The notes beneath the pieces are model-generated. The model worked only from the letters and a program-made list of their open reading frames with translations. It was not told the origin of the DNA and did no database searches. Shown piece by piece: positions 17,564 to 26,687 of a stretch of 64,000 nucleotides of DNA. This stretch comes from Candidatus Eremiobacterota bacterium. Its GTDB lineage: Bacteria > Vulcanimicrobiota > Vulcanimicrobiia > Vulcanimicrobiales > Vulcanimicrobiaceae. The position numbers and the translations under genes were made by a program. The stretch lies in contig JAFAKB010000022.1 in assembly GCA_019235885.1 (NCBI GenBank), positions 1 through 64,000 on the forward strand, written 5' to 3'. The number at the start of each line of letters is the position of its first letter. The stretch's first letter is position 1.

Positions 17564-18507
17564 TCGTGCCGCACCAGCGCGATGAAGCGCTCCTCGAGCG
17601 TCGTCTGTTTCGGCTCGACGGCGTGGACGCGCGCGCCCTCGCGCACGAGCCGCGCGACCAGCTCGGGAATCTCGTCCGCCGCGACGTCGTACTCGTGCCA
17701 GCCGTCGTCGAGCCGCACGCGCGCGCCGCGCGCTTCGCCGGTCAGTGCGCCGACCGCGCCCTCCGCGACGACACGCCCGCGGTCGACGATGCAGACGCGA
17801 TCGCAGACGCGCTCGACCTCGCCGAGCAGATGCGAGTTCAAGAACACCGTCGTGCCGCGCGCGCGCAGGCGCTCGATCAGCGCGCGCACGTCGCTGCGCC
17901 CGACCGGATCGAGCGCCGAGGTCGGCTCGTCGAAGAAGACGATCTCGGGCGCACCGAGCAGCGCGACGGCAAGCCCGAGCCGCTGCTGCATTCCCTTCGA
18001 GTACGTTCCGACGCGGTCGCGCGCGCGCTCGCGCAAGCCGACTTCCTCGAGCGCCGCGTCGATCGCGGGCTGCGCGTGTTCCAAGCGCAGGAGGCGCGCG
18101 TGGAACGCGAGCACCTCGCGCGCGGCGAGCCAGTCGGGGTAGCGGAACAGCTCCGGCAGATAGCCGATCCGCGCGCGCACGCGCAGATCGCCGAGCGGGC
18201 GCCCGAGGATCTCGGCCTCGCCGGCGGTCGGACGCACCAGCCCGACCAGCATCTTCACCGCGGTGGACTTGCCCGCGCCGTTCGGACCGAGAAAGCCCAA
18301 GCACTCGCCGCGAGCGACCCGCAGCGTCAGATCGTGCAGCGCGTCGACGCGGCCGTAGCGCTTGGCGAGCCCGCGCGCGACGATCGCGTCGCCGCCGCCC
18401 TTCGACGAGCTCAGGGTGACGGCTACTTCAGGTCGTTTGCGAGCGCGAGGACTTCGCTCTGCGGGAACGTTCCGGCGACGGCGTACAGCTTGCCGTCCTT
18501 CGTCCAC
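17560..18507 (-). CDS. ABC transporter ATP-binding protein
   Basis: The ATPase core is complete: Walker A GPNGAGKST, signature YSKGMQQRLGLA, Walker B EIVFFDEPTSALDP, and a typical C-terminal tail of ABC-2 exporters. Homology begins around GDAIVARGLAKRYG (residue about 39 here). The only ATG/GTG/TTG start upstream is the GTG at 18507, which lies inside the preceding gene (85-bp overlap); the true start may be a non-standard codon closer to 18410. A copy of the 22-bp dispersed repeat covers residues 29-36 (sequence VTLSSSKG), so repeat insertion may have rebuilt this 5' end. It forms an exporter with the coupled permease. Confidence 0.85.
   Translation of the reverse strand: MDEGRQAVRRRRNVPAERSPRARKRPEVAVTLSSSKGGGDAIVARGLAKRYGRVDALHDLTLRVARGECLGFLGPNGAGKSTAVKMLVGLVRPTAGEAEILGRPLGDLRVRARIGYLPELFRYPDWLAAREVLAFHARLLRLEHAQPAIDAALEEVGLRERARDRVGTYSKGMQQRLGLAVALLGAPEIVFFDEPTSALDPVGRSDVRALIERLRARGTTVFLNSHLLGEVERVCDRVCIVDRGRVVAEGAVGALTGEARGARVRLDDGWHEYDVAADEIPELVARLVREGARVHAVEPKQTTLEERFIALVRHE
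18399..18420 (+). repeat. Dispersed 22-bp repeat, copy A (2 mismatches)
   Basis: Matches copies B (30511-30532) and C (63464-63485) at 20 of 22 positions; the core is CCTTCGACGAGCTCAGG followed by GTGAC. It lies at the junction of the secreted-protein gene and the ABC ATPase. Confidence 0.75.
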
Positions 18508-19265
18508 ACGATCGCGGCGCCGATCCCGGTCTCGTCGCCGATCGCGAGCCCTTGCACGCCGTCGACGGAGATCTTCGCGGCGGTCTGCTCGTTGAAGCGC
18601 ACCGGAATCGGGAGCGTCTGCGCCGGATCGCCGAGCGCTTTGATCTGCGCGACGAGCCGCGGCGAGATGCCGGGCTGCGCGGCGAACCAGTCGGTGAGCG
18701 CGCGCAGCGGCGCGCCGCTCGAGGTGATCGTGGGCAGCGGCGCCTGCACGACCGCCAGGAACGAGCTCGCCGGCGGAGCGTGGCGGGTGCGCTTGTGCGG
18801 CAGCTTACCGTAGGTCACGACCGCGATCGGACGCAGCGTCGCGGTGTACGTCGCGCCGTCGAGCCCACCGGGCAGCGGGTGCAGCGCGACCTTGTGATCG
18901 CGCGCCCACGCGGCGGCCTTCGCCTGCGAGAACGTGAACGACGTCCGTGCGCGCTGGGTGACTTGGTAGTGCACGTCCTTGGCGAGCGCGCTCGGGACCG
19001 CGGCCGGCAGCCGCAGCGCGTAGCCGGCGTCCTGCGCGGCCTCGCTCGCCGAGGTCACCTCGTCGACGCCCGGAACGCGCGTTCCGCGCACCGTACCGAA
19101 CGCTTCGAGCGGCGGGAGCGAGCGGATCGCGCGCACGTCGGCCGGGCTGACCGAGACCGCGCGGACCTGCGCCGGCTGGAAGACGGAGAGCGGGTCGGCG
19201 TGCGCGGCGAGCGGGGCGGCGAGCAGCGCGGCGAGCGCGAGCGGGACGAACGGTCGGTGCTTCAT
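18423..19265 (-). CDS. Secreted protein of unknown function, operon partner of an ABC exporter
   Basis: 280 residues with a signal peptide (MKHRPFVPLALAALLAAPLA, cleavage near AHA-DPL). The rest alternates strands and helices: AGYALRLPAAVPSALAKDVHYQV, TRFNEQ-like strands and a C-terminal GIGAAIVWTKDGKLYAVAGTFPQSEVLALANDL. The end of this region resembles DUF4367-type extracellular domains, which often accompany anti-sigma factors and ABC-2 exporters; the match is by eye only. It is the first gene of a three-gene operon with the ATPase and permease. Direct repeats sit immediately upstream of the start. Confidence 0.65.
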   Translation of the reverse strand: MKHRPFVPLALAALLAAPLAAHADPLSVFQPAQVRAVSVSPADVRAIRSLPPLEAFGTVRGTRVPGVDEVTSASEAAQDAGYALRLPAAVPSALAKDVHYQVTQRARTSFTFSQAKAAAWARDHKVALHPLPGGLDGATYTATLRPIAVVTYGKLPHKRTRHAPPASSFLAVVQAPLPTITSSGAPLRALTDWFAAQPGISPRLVAQIKALGDPAQTLPIPVRFNEQTAAKISVDGVQGLAIGDETGIGAAIVWTKDGKLYAVAGTFPQSEVLALANDLK

Positions 19266-19266
19266 C

Positions 19267-19288
19267 GTATCAACTTTGTATCACAAAG
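19267..19288. promoter_or_regulatory. Putative operator: direct repeats GTATCA spaced 11 bp, plus palindrome
   Basis: GTATCA occurs at 19267-19272 and 19278-19283, one helical turn apart. CTTTGT and ACAAAG form a perfect inverted repeat at 19274-19288. The element abuts the start codon of the secreted-protein gene. The binding protein is unknown. Confidence 0.4.
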
Positions 19289-19300
19289 GACAACCGCCGT

Positions 19301-20764
19301 CTAGTCCGGCAACGCGGGTTCGGGCGGCGGTACGTTCACCACCGTTCCGGCGAGAGCCGCGAGCACCGAGGGTGCCGCGGCGTCGCGCGCGTTGATGCTC
19401 GGGCGTCCGCGCGGACCGGCCTCCAGGTTGAAGCATTCCCAGACCGTCTTGATCAGCGAGGTGTGGTCGAACGGCGGCGCTCCGCCGGGTGGACGCAGCA
19501 CGCTCTGCGGCGGCGCGTACGGCGAGACGACAATCGCCGGGACGCGGCCGCCGAAGCGGTCGAAGCCGAACCCGCCGACGGCCGGCCGGACCGAGAGCCC
19601 GGGCGGCGTCGCCGGCGGCGGGAAGACGTGATCGTAGACGCCGCCGTGCTCGTCGTAGGTGACGATCAGCAGCGTCTTCTCCCAGTACGCGCTGGTGCGC
19701 AGCGCCTGATAGACCTCGAGCAGCAGCCGTTCGCCGTGCGTGACGTCGATCAGCGGGTTGCAATCGATGCGGTTCCCGCTATAGTTCGAGACGCCGGGGT
19801 GGTTGCTGTTGACCTTCAGCAGGGGCTTCGCGCCGGTATAGCTGTTGCTGTAGCGCGGCTCGATGAACGCATACTTCGGTAGCGTCCCGTTGGCCACGTC
19901 GTCGAGGAAATGCGACGCCGGATGCGCGAGCGGGCTCGGGTAACCGGCGGGATAATCGCCGCCGTTGTAGCTCGCGAGGTTGACGTTGTGCGGATCGCGC
20001 ATCTTCTGCGCGACGTACTCGAGCAGACCCGCGCTGATCGAGTAGTCGTGGAAGTAGACCTTCCAGTTCGGCAGCACCTCGCCGCCGGCGTCCGTGCGCA
20101 CGCCGAGCACGGCGTCGAGCTGGCTGAACACGTTCGGCTCGAGCCCGTAGCCGTGGTTCCACGCCAGCACGTACTCGATGTCGTCGATGTGGCTGACGAT
20201 CGGGAGACCGGCGAGCGCGACGCCGCCCGGCGCCGCCGCGTGCGCGAAGAGCCGGTTCGCGAACGTCTGCGTCGGCGCCGAGGCGAACCAGCGATCGCAC
20301 ACCATGAACTGATGCGCGAGGAACGCCGTCACCGGCATCAACCGCGGGACGTACGCGTGCATCACGTCGCGCACGTCGGCCTTCGGCTGCACCTTGCGGA
20401 AGTTCGCGACGAACCCGCCGTTCTCGCCGTACAGGCCCGGCCCCCACGCCCACGGGTTCGTCAGCGGCAGCACTTCGGCCGTGCCGAGCAGCTGCTGCGC
20501 CATGTCGCCGAACGGCTCGCCCGGATCGACCGGAATGTCGGTCGGATCGTTCGGACCGCCCCAAGTATAGATTTTCTCGCCGGTGTCGACGTCGACGTTG
20601 AAATAGCGCTGCGGGCGGAGCCCGTCGAGATCTTTCCGGTTCTCGGGTGGGGCGTCGTACGGCGGCGCGTTCCCCGGATCGTAGAGCATCCCGAGCACGT
20701 TGTCGTACGAGCGGTTCTCGAACATGAGCACGACGACGTGCTCGATCGGTCCCTCGTAGCTCAC
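19301..20764 (-). CDS. Phosphoesterase family protein (phospholipase C / acid phosphatase AcpA-like)
   Basis: 487 residues. The N terminus IEHVVVLMFENRSYDNVLG is the hallmark of the phosphoesterase family PF04185, with the Asn that ligates metal. Later motifs are MPVTAFLAHQFMVCDRWFASAPTQTFANR, YSGNRIDCNPL and a C-terminal LIVTYDEHGGVYDHVFPP. Members hydrolyse phospholipids or phosphomonoesters. No signal peptide is visible, unlike many exported members, so it may be cytoplasmic or use another route. Its start overlaps the stop of the membrane-protein gene (ATGA), indicating a joint operon. Confidence 0.88.
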   Translation of the reverse strand: MSYEGPIEHVVVLMFENRSYDNVLGMLYDPGNAPPYDAPPENRKDLDGLRPQRYFNVDVDTGEKIYTWGGPNDPTDIPVDPGEPFGDMAQQLLGTAEVLPLTNPWAWGPGLYGENGGFVANFRKVQPKADVRDVMHAYVPRLMPVTAFLAHQFMVCDRWFASAPTQTFANRLFAHAAAPGGVALAGLPIVSHIDDIEYVLAWNHGYGLEPNVFSQLDAVLGVRTDAGGEVLPNWKVYFHDYSISAGLLEYVAQKMRDPHNVNLASYNGGDYPAGYPSPLAHPASHFLDDVANGTLPKYAFIEPRYSNSYTGAKPLLKVNSNHPGVSNYSGNRIDCNPLIDVTHGERLLLEVYQALRTSAYWEKTLLIVTYDEHGGVYDHVFPPPATPPGLSVRPAVGGFGFDRFGGRVPAIVVSPYAPPQSVLRPPGGAPPFDHTSLIKTVWECFNLEAGPRGRPSINARDAAAPSVLAALAGTVVNVPPPEPALPD

Positions 20765-21798
20765 CGCGGCGGCTGGTCGGTGCGCTGCGGCTTGCGGCCT
20801 TCGAGGCGGACGTTCACGAACAGCGAGAGCAGGTCGAACCAGAACGGGCCACCCAGCGAGAGCGCGACCAAGGTGAGGAACATTCCGAACGCGTGGTGCG
20901 GCCAGTTCGCGAACGGGTTCAGGGAGACGTGGACGAGCTGCGCCAGGCTCGTCGTCTGCAGCACCTGGTCGACGGTCTGCGTGACCGCCGTGCCGCGCGC
21001 CGCGGCGTCGGCCGGCGAGGGCGAGGCGCCGGGCGCCGGCGCGTTCGGCTGCACGCTTTGAACGGTTTGCACGATCGGCAGCACGACGGCGGCGCGCAGC
21101 TCCGGATCGAGGTAGAGCCGCTTCGCGATCTCGATCGAGTCGAGCCCGCTGAACGAGACCAGCAGCAGCGCGAGCGCGATGACGACGAACTGCGTCTGGC
21201 GCTTGTACCAGCCCGAGACACGATCCATCTGCGCTTCGAACCAGCCGTCAGTCGTCGCGAGCAGCTTCTGGTAGTCGCCTTCGGCTTGCGCGATCAGCGC
21301 GATGCAGGTCTGGTGCAGGTTGGGATACGGTCCGACCAGCGCGTTCACCGGGTCTTTGAGGTCCTCCAACAATTTCGCCGGCGTCTCCGCGAGCAGCGGC
21401 GCGACGTCGGTCACGGGCAAGTTCGGCGCGTTGACGCTCTGCCAGAACGCGACCGAGAAGTTGCGCGCGTCGATGTACGAGGGCCGGTACGCCGTCACGC
21501 GCTGTACGGCATCTTGGACGGAGGAGACGACCGCGTCGCCGCCTGCCTGCGATGCGGAGGGAGGCGCCTTCACGCCGGTGGCCGTGCGCACGCCCGACGT
21601 CACCAGCGGGTGGCTGAAGATGCGCTCGACGATCTCAGGATGGCCGAAGACCAAGTTGAGAACGCCGGCGTACAGCATCTTGCCGCGCAGGTTCAGCGCG
21701 GTGGCGATCTGCTCGTGGACCCACGAGACAGCGCAGCTCAACGAGACGTAGAGCGCGATCAGAACGATCGCGACGTCGACGATCGCGGAGAGGGACAT
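20761..21798 (-). CDS. Membrane protein of unknown function, coupled to the phosphoesterase
   Basis: 345 residues. The first helix is at about residues 5-27 (VDVAIVLIALYVSLSCAVSWV), a second at about 200-220 (FVVIALALLLVSF), a third near the C terminus (AFGMFLTLVALSLGGPFWFDLLSLFVNVR). The large soluble middle contains GHPEIVERIFSHPLVTSG and IDARNFSVAFW, patterns seen in an uncharacterised bacterial family. The Pro/Ala-rich stretch near residue 265 looks like a flexible linker. Translation is coupled to the downstream phosphoesterase. Role unknown; a membrane platform for the phosphoesterase is an inference. Confidence 0.7.
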   Translation of the reverse strand: MSLSAIVDVAIVLIALYVSLSCAVSWVHEQIATALNLRGKMLYAGVLNLVFGHPEIVERIFSHPLVTSGVRTATGVKAPPSASQAGGDAVVSSVQDAVQRVTAYRPSYIDARNFSVAFWQSVNAPNLPVTDVAPLLAETPAKLLEDLKDPVNALVGPYPNLHQTCIALIAQAEGDYQKLLATTDGWFEAQMDRVSGWYKRQTQFVVIALALLLVSFSGLDSIEIAKRLYLDPELRAAVVLPIVQTVQSVQPNAPAPGASPSPADAAARGTAVTQTVDQVLQTTSLAQLVHVSLNPFANWPHHAFGMFLTLVALSLGGPFWFDLLSLFVNVRLEGRKPQRTDQPPR

Positions 21799-21881
21799 GC
21801 GCGCGCGTTCGCGGGCGAAACGCTCGCTTCCCCGGCCGGTTCCGACGGGACGCCCGGCGCGGCGCCGCGTACGAGAGATCG

Positions 21882-24800
21882 ATGTCGCTTCGCCGCTCGC
21901 TGCTTTCGCTCGTCGCGCTCGCGCCCTTGCTGCTCGCGCTGAGCGCGGCCGCCGGCGCTCAGGAGTCCGGCCGGCCCCGGCCGCTGCCCTCGCCGGTCGC
22001 GAGCGCCTCGCCTTCGCCGGCGCCCTCGCCCTCGCCGGCGCCGCCGCTGCGCTGGCGCAGCCTCGGCCCCGCGGTCTCCGGCGGGCGGGTCGCGACGGTC
22101 GCGGGGACCGACCTCGATCCGGCGCTGCTCTACGCGGGCGCGGCCGGCGGCGGCGTGTGGCGCTCGACCAACGCCGGAACCGACTGGACGCCGGTCTTCG
22201 ACAACGCGGGGACGCAGTCGATCGGCGCGATCGCGATCTCGCCGCGCGACAAGAACGACGTGTGGGTCGGCACGGGCGAAGCGTGGCCCCGCAACGATGT
22301 GATCCCCGGCGACGGCGTCTACCACTCGACCGACGGCGGCAAGACGTGGGCGCACCTGGGTCTCGAGCAAACCTCGCAGATCGCGCGCGTGATCCTCGAC
22401 CCGCGCGATCCGAAGCGGATCTTGGTCGCCGCGCTCGGCGACCCTTTCCGCGACAGCCCCGAACGCGGCGTCTTCCGCAGCACCGACGGCGGCCGGACGT
22501 GGACGAAGACGCTGTACTTCGGCCCGGCCGTCGGCGCTTCCGATCTCGCGCAAGATCCGAAGAACCCCGAGGTGCTGTACGCTGGCATGTGGCGTTTCCG
22601 CCGCTCGTCGTGGAACCTCACCAGCGGCGGCGACGACGACGGGATCTACCGCTCGAGCGACGGCGGCGTCAGCTGGAAGCGCGTGAGCGGGAACGGGTTG
22701 CCGGCCGGCGCGACGGGGCGGATCGCGCTCGCGTTCGCGCCGAGCGACGAGCGCCGCATCTACGCGCTGATCGAGTCGAAAGAGGGGCTGCTGTGGCGCT
22801 CCGATGACGGCGGCGTGACGTGGAAGCTGACGTCGTCGAACACGCTGATCGACGAGCGCCCGTTCTACTACTCTCGCGTCGTCGTCGACCCGCACGACGA
22901 GAACCATCTGTTCTCGGTCTCGGTGCTGCTCGCCGAGAGCAAGAACGGCGGAAAGACCTGGCACGTGAGCGGCCGGCGCTTGCACGGCGATCACCACGAC
23001 CTGTGGATCTCTGCCGACGGGCGCACGATCCTGGAAGGAAACGACGGCGGGGTCGCGCTCTCGCACGACGGCGGCGCGACGTGGTCGTGGCGCAACGTGC
23101 TGCCGATCTCGCAGTTCTACCACGTCGCGTACGATTTTCAAAAGCCGTATCACGTGTGCGGCGGCTTGCAGGACAACGGCGCGTGGTGCGCGCCCTCGCG
23201 CACCGGCGACGGCCGCGGAATTCTGCCGAGCGACTGGCACAAGGTTTACGGCGGCGACGGCACGTGGGTCGTGCCGAACCCGCGCGATCCGCAGACGATC
23301 TGGTCGGCGGCGGGCGGCGGCGACAACCAAGGCGAGATGGCGCGGTACGACGCGCGCACGCGCAGCCTCGTCGACGTCTCGCCGTACCTGCGCGATCAGA
23401 ACGTCGTCGCGCCGCGCCGCTTGAAGTACCGCTTCAACTGGGAGACACCGATCGCGTTCGACCCGCACGACCCGCGCGCAGTTTATGCCGGCGGCAACGT
23501 GCTCTTCCGCAGCACCGACCAAGGGGAGCACTGGACGCCGATCAGCCCGGACCTCACCCGCAACCTCAGAGAACGGCAGAACGTGAGCGGCGGGGTGACG
23601 CTCGACGTCACCGGCGCCGAGACGTTCGACACGCTGCTCGCGATCAGCCCCTCACCGCTCGCCGCGAAGCAGATCTGGATCTCGACCGACGACGGCGTGG
23701 TGCAGCTCACCCGCGACGGCGGCGCGCACTGGGCGAACGTCTCGATCCCCGGCGTCGACGCCGACGGCCGGATCCCGAGCATCGAAGCCTCGCACCGCGC
23801 CGCCGGAACGGCGTACGCCGCCGTCGATCGCCACTACGCCGGCGACCGCGCGCCGTACGTCTACGTGACGCACGACTTCGGCAAGACGTGGCGCGCAATC
23901 GCCGGCGGCCTGCCGCACAGCGAGGTGCACGTCGTGCGCGAAGACCCGAGCAGCGCGAACGTGCTGTACGCCGGGACCGGCAAAGGCGTGTGGTGGAGCG
24001 ACGACGCGGGCGCGTCGTGGAAGCCGTTCCCGGCACCGCTGCCACCGGTCGAAGTGCGCGATCTCGCCGTGCAGCCGGCTTCCGGCGACTTGATCGCGGC
24101 GACGCACGGGCGCGGCATGTACGTCTTCGACGACCTCACGCCGCTGCGCGACGCGCGCGGCGTCCGCGGCGCGGAGGCGCAGCTGTTCGCGCCGCGCGAG
24201 GCGCAGCCGCTGCAGCGCTACACGCCGACCGTCAACGCGCGCGGCGCGGAGGACGCGCCGCCGGCGCTGCTGACGTTCTGGCAGGCGACGCCCGCGAAGA
24301 CGCGGCCGGCGCTGGAGATCGTCGACGCGCACGGCAAAGTCGTGCGCCGCATCGCCGGGACGCACGACGAAGACGGCGAGGACGTTCCCAACGTGACGAA
24401 CCTCGCGGGCTACAACCGGATCGTCTGGGACCTCAACGAAGACGCGCCCACGCCGTGGCGCCGGATCGCGCAGTGGGACCGCGGCCCCGACAGCGGCGTC
24501 CCGGTCTTGAGCGGAACGTTCACCGTGCGCCTGCTGCGCGACGGAAAGGCCTACGCGCAGAAGCTGCGCGTCCTGCCCGATCCGCGCATCACCTCACCGC
24601 AGTCGGAGCTGCGCGGCTACGTCTTCCAGCGCCGCATGTACGCGGAGCTTTCGGCGCTCGACGACGCGCTCAACGGGCTCGACAACGTGCGCGTGCAGGT
24701 TCCCGAGCGGCTCGCTTCGATCAAAGATCCCGCGCTCGCCGGCCGCGCGCGCGCGGTGCTCGCCGAAGCGAAGCGCGTCGAAGACTCGATCAGCTCGCAG

Positions 24801-25106
24801 CCGGTGAACGATCAGGACGACGACTTCCTGGAAGATCTCCTGCGCGAGCGCGTGCTGACGTTCTTGAGCGACTTCTCGCCGGGGACGCCGACCGGACCGC
24901 AGTACGCCGAGGGCGCGCAGCTCGAGCACGAAGGCGCCGCCGCGCTGGCGCGGTATCGCGACTTCGTCGACCGGTCCGTCAACCCGCTGAACGACGCGCT
25001 GCGCGCCGCCGGCGTTGCGGCGCTCGACCTGAACGCGCTCCCGCCGAAGACGAAGCCCGACCCGAACGCCGACGAGCACGCGCGGCGCGGCGAGGGCAGC
25101 GAGTGA
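21882..25106 (+). CDS. Large secreted BNR/sortilin-like beta-propeller protein
   Basis: 1074 residues. A signal peptide (LLSLVALAPLLLALSAAAGA) is followed by a Pro/Ser/Ala-rich linker (about residues 30-56). Then come repeated BNR Asp-box motifs: STNAGTDW, STDGGKTW, STDGGRTW, SSDGGVSW, SDDGGVTW, SHDGGATW, STDQGEHW, SDDAGASW. Together these predict one or two beta-propellers like those of the VPS10/sortilin family. From about residue 740 a non-repeat C-terminal domain follows, ending in a helical region. Such proteins are common in Acidobacteria and related phyla; no catalytic residues are evident. It is divergent from the membrane protein, with 83 bp between them. Confidence 0.82.
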   Translation: MSLRRSLLSLVALAPLLLALSAAAGAQESGRPRPLPSPVASASPSPAPSPSPAPPLRWRSLGPAVSGGRVATVAGTDLDPALLYAGAAGGGVWRSTNAGTDWTPVFDNAGTQSIGAIAISPRDKNDVWVGTGEAWPRNDVIPGDGVYHSTDGGKTWAHLGLEQTSQIARVILDPRDPKRILVAALGDPFRDSPERGVFRSTDGGRTWTKTLYFGPAVGASDLAQDPKNPEVLYAGMWRFRRSSWNLTSGGDDDGIYRSSDGGVSWKRVSGNGLPAGATGRIALAFAPSDERRIYALIESKEGLLWRSDDGGVTWKLTSSNTLIDERPFYYSRVVVDPHDENHLFSVSVLLAESKNGGKTWHVSGRRLHGDHHDLWISADGRTILEGNDGGVALSHDGGATWSWRNVLPISQFYHVAYDFQKPYHVCGGLQDNGAWCAPSRTGDGRGILPSDWHKVYGGDGTWVVPNPRDPQTIWSAAGGGDNQGEMARYDARTRSLVDVSPYLRDQNVVAPRRLKYRFNWETPIAFDPHDPRAVYAGGNVLFRSTDQGEHWTPISPDLTRNLRERQNVSGGVTLDVTGAETFDTLLAISPSPLAAKQIWISTDDGVVQLTRDGGAHWANVSIPGVDADGRIPSIEASHRAAGTAYAAVDRHYAGDRAPYVYVTHDFGKTWRAIAGGLPHSEVHVVREDPSSANVLYAGTGKGVWWSDDAGASWKPFPAPLPPVEVRDLAVQPASGDLIAATHGRGMYVFDDLTPLRDARGVRGAEAQLFAPREAQPLQRYTPTVNARGAEDAPPALLTFWQATPAKTRPALEIVDAHGKVVRRIAGTHDEDGEDVPNVTNLAGYNRIVWDLNEDAPTPWRRIAQWDRGPDSGVPVLSGTFTVRLLRDGKAYAQKLRVLPDPRITSPQSELRGYVFQRRMYAELSALDDALNGLDNVRVQVPERLASIKDPALAGRARAVLAEAKRVEDSISSQPVNDQDDDFLEDLLRERVLTFLSDFSPGTPTGPQYAEGAQLEHEGAAALARYRDFVDRSVNPLNDALRAAGVAALDLNALPPKTKPDPNADEHARRGEGSE

Positions 25107-25121
25107 CGAGGCGCGCGATCG

Positions 25122-26687
25122 CTAGCCGGTGACGATGCCGCGCTTCACGCACTCGCGCAGCAGCGCGTGACGGTCGCCGACCTCGAACGCGCTCAGGATG
25201 CGCGACACGGTGTTGCGGACGGTCTGTTTCGAGCGGTTGCGCAGAAGCGCGATCTCCGCGGTGGACTTTCCTTCGCAAAGAAGCTGCAGCACCGCCCGCT
25301 CGGTGCGCGAGAGCGCGCCGACGACCGGGTCGCCGTCCGGCGCGTTGTGCCGGCGAGCGCGCTGCCGCAGCGGTGAGTGTGCGGACAGCTTCTTCAGCAC
25401 GCGCTCGGCGTACTCGAGCAGATACGTCTGGCCGGTTAGCTCGCCCAGCCGCAGCGCCGCGTGCAGCGCGCGCCGCTCGTAGCCGCAGCGGTGAAAGATC
25501 TGAAACGCTTCGCGGTAGCGGTGGTGCGCGGTCTGGTGATCGCCCGCGGCGTCGGCGACGACCGCCTCGGCGTACAGCCGCGCCCCGACCGGGCGCGGAT
25601 CGTCGTGCAGCGAGGACATCGCGTCCGCCGGCGGGAGCGCGTCGTACTGCTTGAGCAACGCCCGCGCGCCGAGGACGTCACCGCTCCACGCGAGCTCGAT
25701 CGCGAGCGCGGCCGGAACTTCACGTTCGTTTCCGTCCGCGCCGCTGAGGTCGAGCCCGCTCAGCGCGTTGTGAATTTGAACGACCAGGTCGTAGTGCGCG
25801 TGGCGCTCGTCGACGTTGCGCAACACGGTCGCGCGGCGGCACATCGCGAGGAGGCGCATGATCTCGGTCGGCGCGGCCGTCTCCGCTTCACGCGCCCTGC
25901 GCAGCGCGTCCCGCGCGCGGCCGTTCACTTCGTCCATCATCGAAGCGGCGAAGGCGACGAGGAACAGCGGGCCGGCGAGCCCGCCGGCGCTCCCGTCGAA
26001 CCGCTCGGCACGCTGCTCGACCAGCATGAAGGCCGCGCGATCGAGTCGCTCGGCGGCGAGCATTGCCAATCCCTGCAGCGAGTTCGCTTCGAGGAAACGG
26101 TCGTAGTGCCGGCACCCGTCGAGCCGCAGCAGCGCGCCCTGAAAGTGCCGCATCGCGCCGGCAAAGTCGGAGCGCGCGAGCGCGATCCATGCCCGGTACT
26201 CGAGCGCGCGGGCGTGCACGATGTCGGCGTCCGGCGAGACGCGGTCGAGCGCGCGGTCGGCGCCGTCCAATTCCCGCAAGCCGTAGTACGCCAGCGCGAT
26301 GTTGAGCGCGATCTCGGAGCGGACGGTCGGGTGCGCGCCGCCGGCGCCGGCATACGCGTGCTCCAGCATGTGCAGGCCGGTGCGGTTGTCGCCCCTGCGC
26401 ACGTACGCGGTGCCGAGCAGCATGCGCGCCGTCAGCGAGGCGTCGAGCGTCCCGTGCGCGATGAAGACGCTGCGCACCGCGCCGATCGCGTCGTCCGCGC
26501 GGCCGAGGCGCAGCAACGCCCGCGCACGGAGCAGCGCGAGCTGTGAAACCATGTCGACGTCGCTCGGACGGACGCGGTCGCAGCGCGCGAGGCAACCGTC
26601 GAAGTCGCCGGCGAACCACGCCCGCATCGCATCCGAGAACGTCGCACGGCCGGAAAGCCGTGGTTTTTGAATCTGTTCGGCGATCAA
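25122..26687 (-). CDS. LuxR-type regulator with helical-repeat N-terminal domain
   Basis: 521 residues. The N-terminal 440 residues are helical-repeat (TPR-like) with repeated Ala/Leu patterns (LLRARALLRLGRADDAIGAVRSVFIAHG, IALNIALAYYGLRELDGADRALDRV). Residues about 455-520 form a LuxR/GerE helix-turn-helix: LSRTERAVLQLLCEGKSTAEIALLRNRSKQTVRNTVSRILSAF. No P-loop NTPase domain is present, so it resembles only the C-terminal half of a MalT-type activator. The start codon is TTG at 26687 without a good ribosome-binding site; the ATG 20 codons later is an alternative. The target genes are unknown. Confidence 0.75.
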   Translation of the reverse strand: MIAEQIQKPRLSGRATFSDAMRAWFAGDFDGCLARCDRVRPSDVDMVSQLALLRARALLRLGRADDAIGAVRSVFIAHGTLDASLTARMLLGTAYVRRGDNRTGLHMLEHAYAGAGGAHPTVRSEIALNIALAYYGLRELDGADRALDRVSPDADIVHARALEYRAWIALARSDFAGAMRHFQGALLRLDGCRHYDRFLEANSLQGLAMLAAERLDRAAFMLVEQRAERFDGSAGGLAGPLFLVAFAASMMDEVNGRARDALRRAREAETAAPTEIMRLLAMCRRATVLRNVDERHAHYDLVVQIHNALSGLDLSGADGNEREVPAALAIELAWSGDVLGARALLKQYDALPPADAMSSLHDDPRPVGARLYAEAVVADAAGDHQTAHHRYREAFQIFHRCGYERRALHAALRLGELTGQTYLLEYAERVLKKLSAHSPLRQRARRHNAPDGDPVVGALSRTERAVLQLLCEGKSTAEIALLRNRSKQTVRNTVSRILSAFEVGDRHALLRECVKRGIVTG

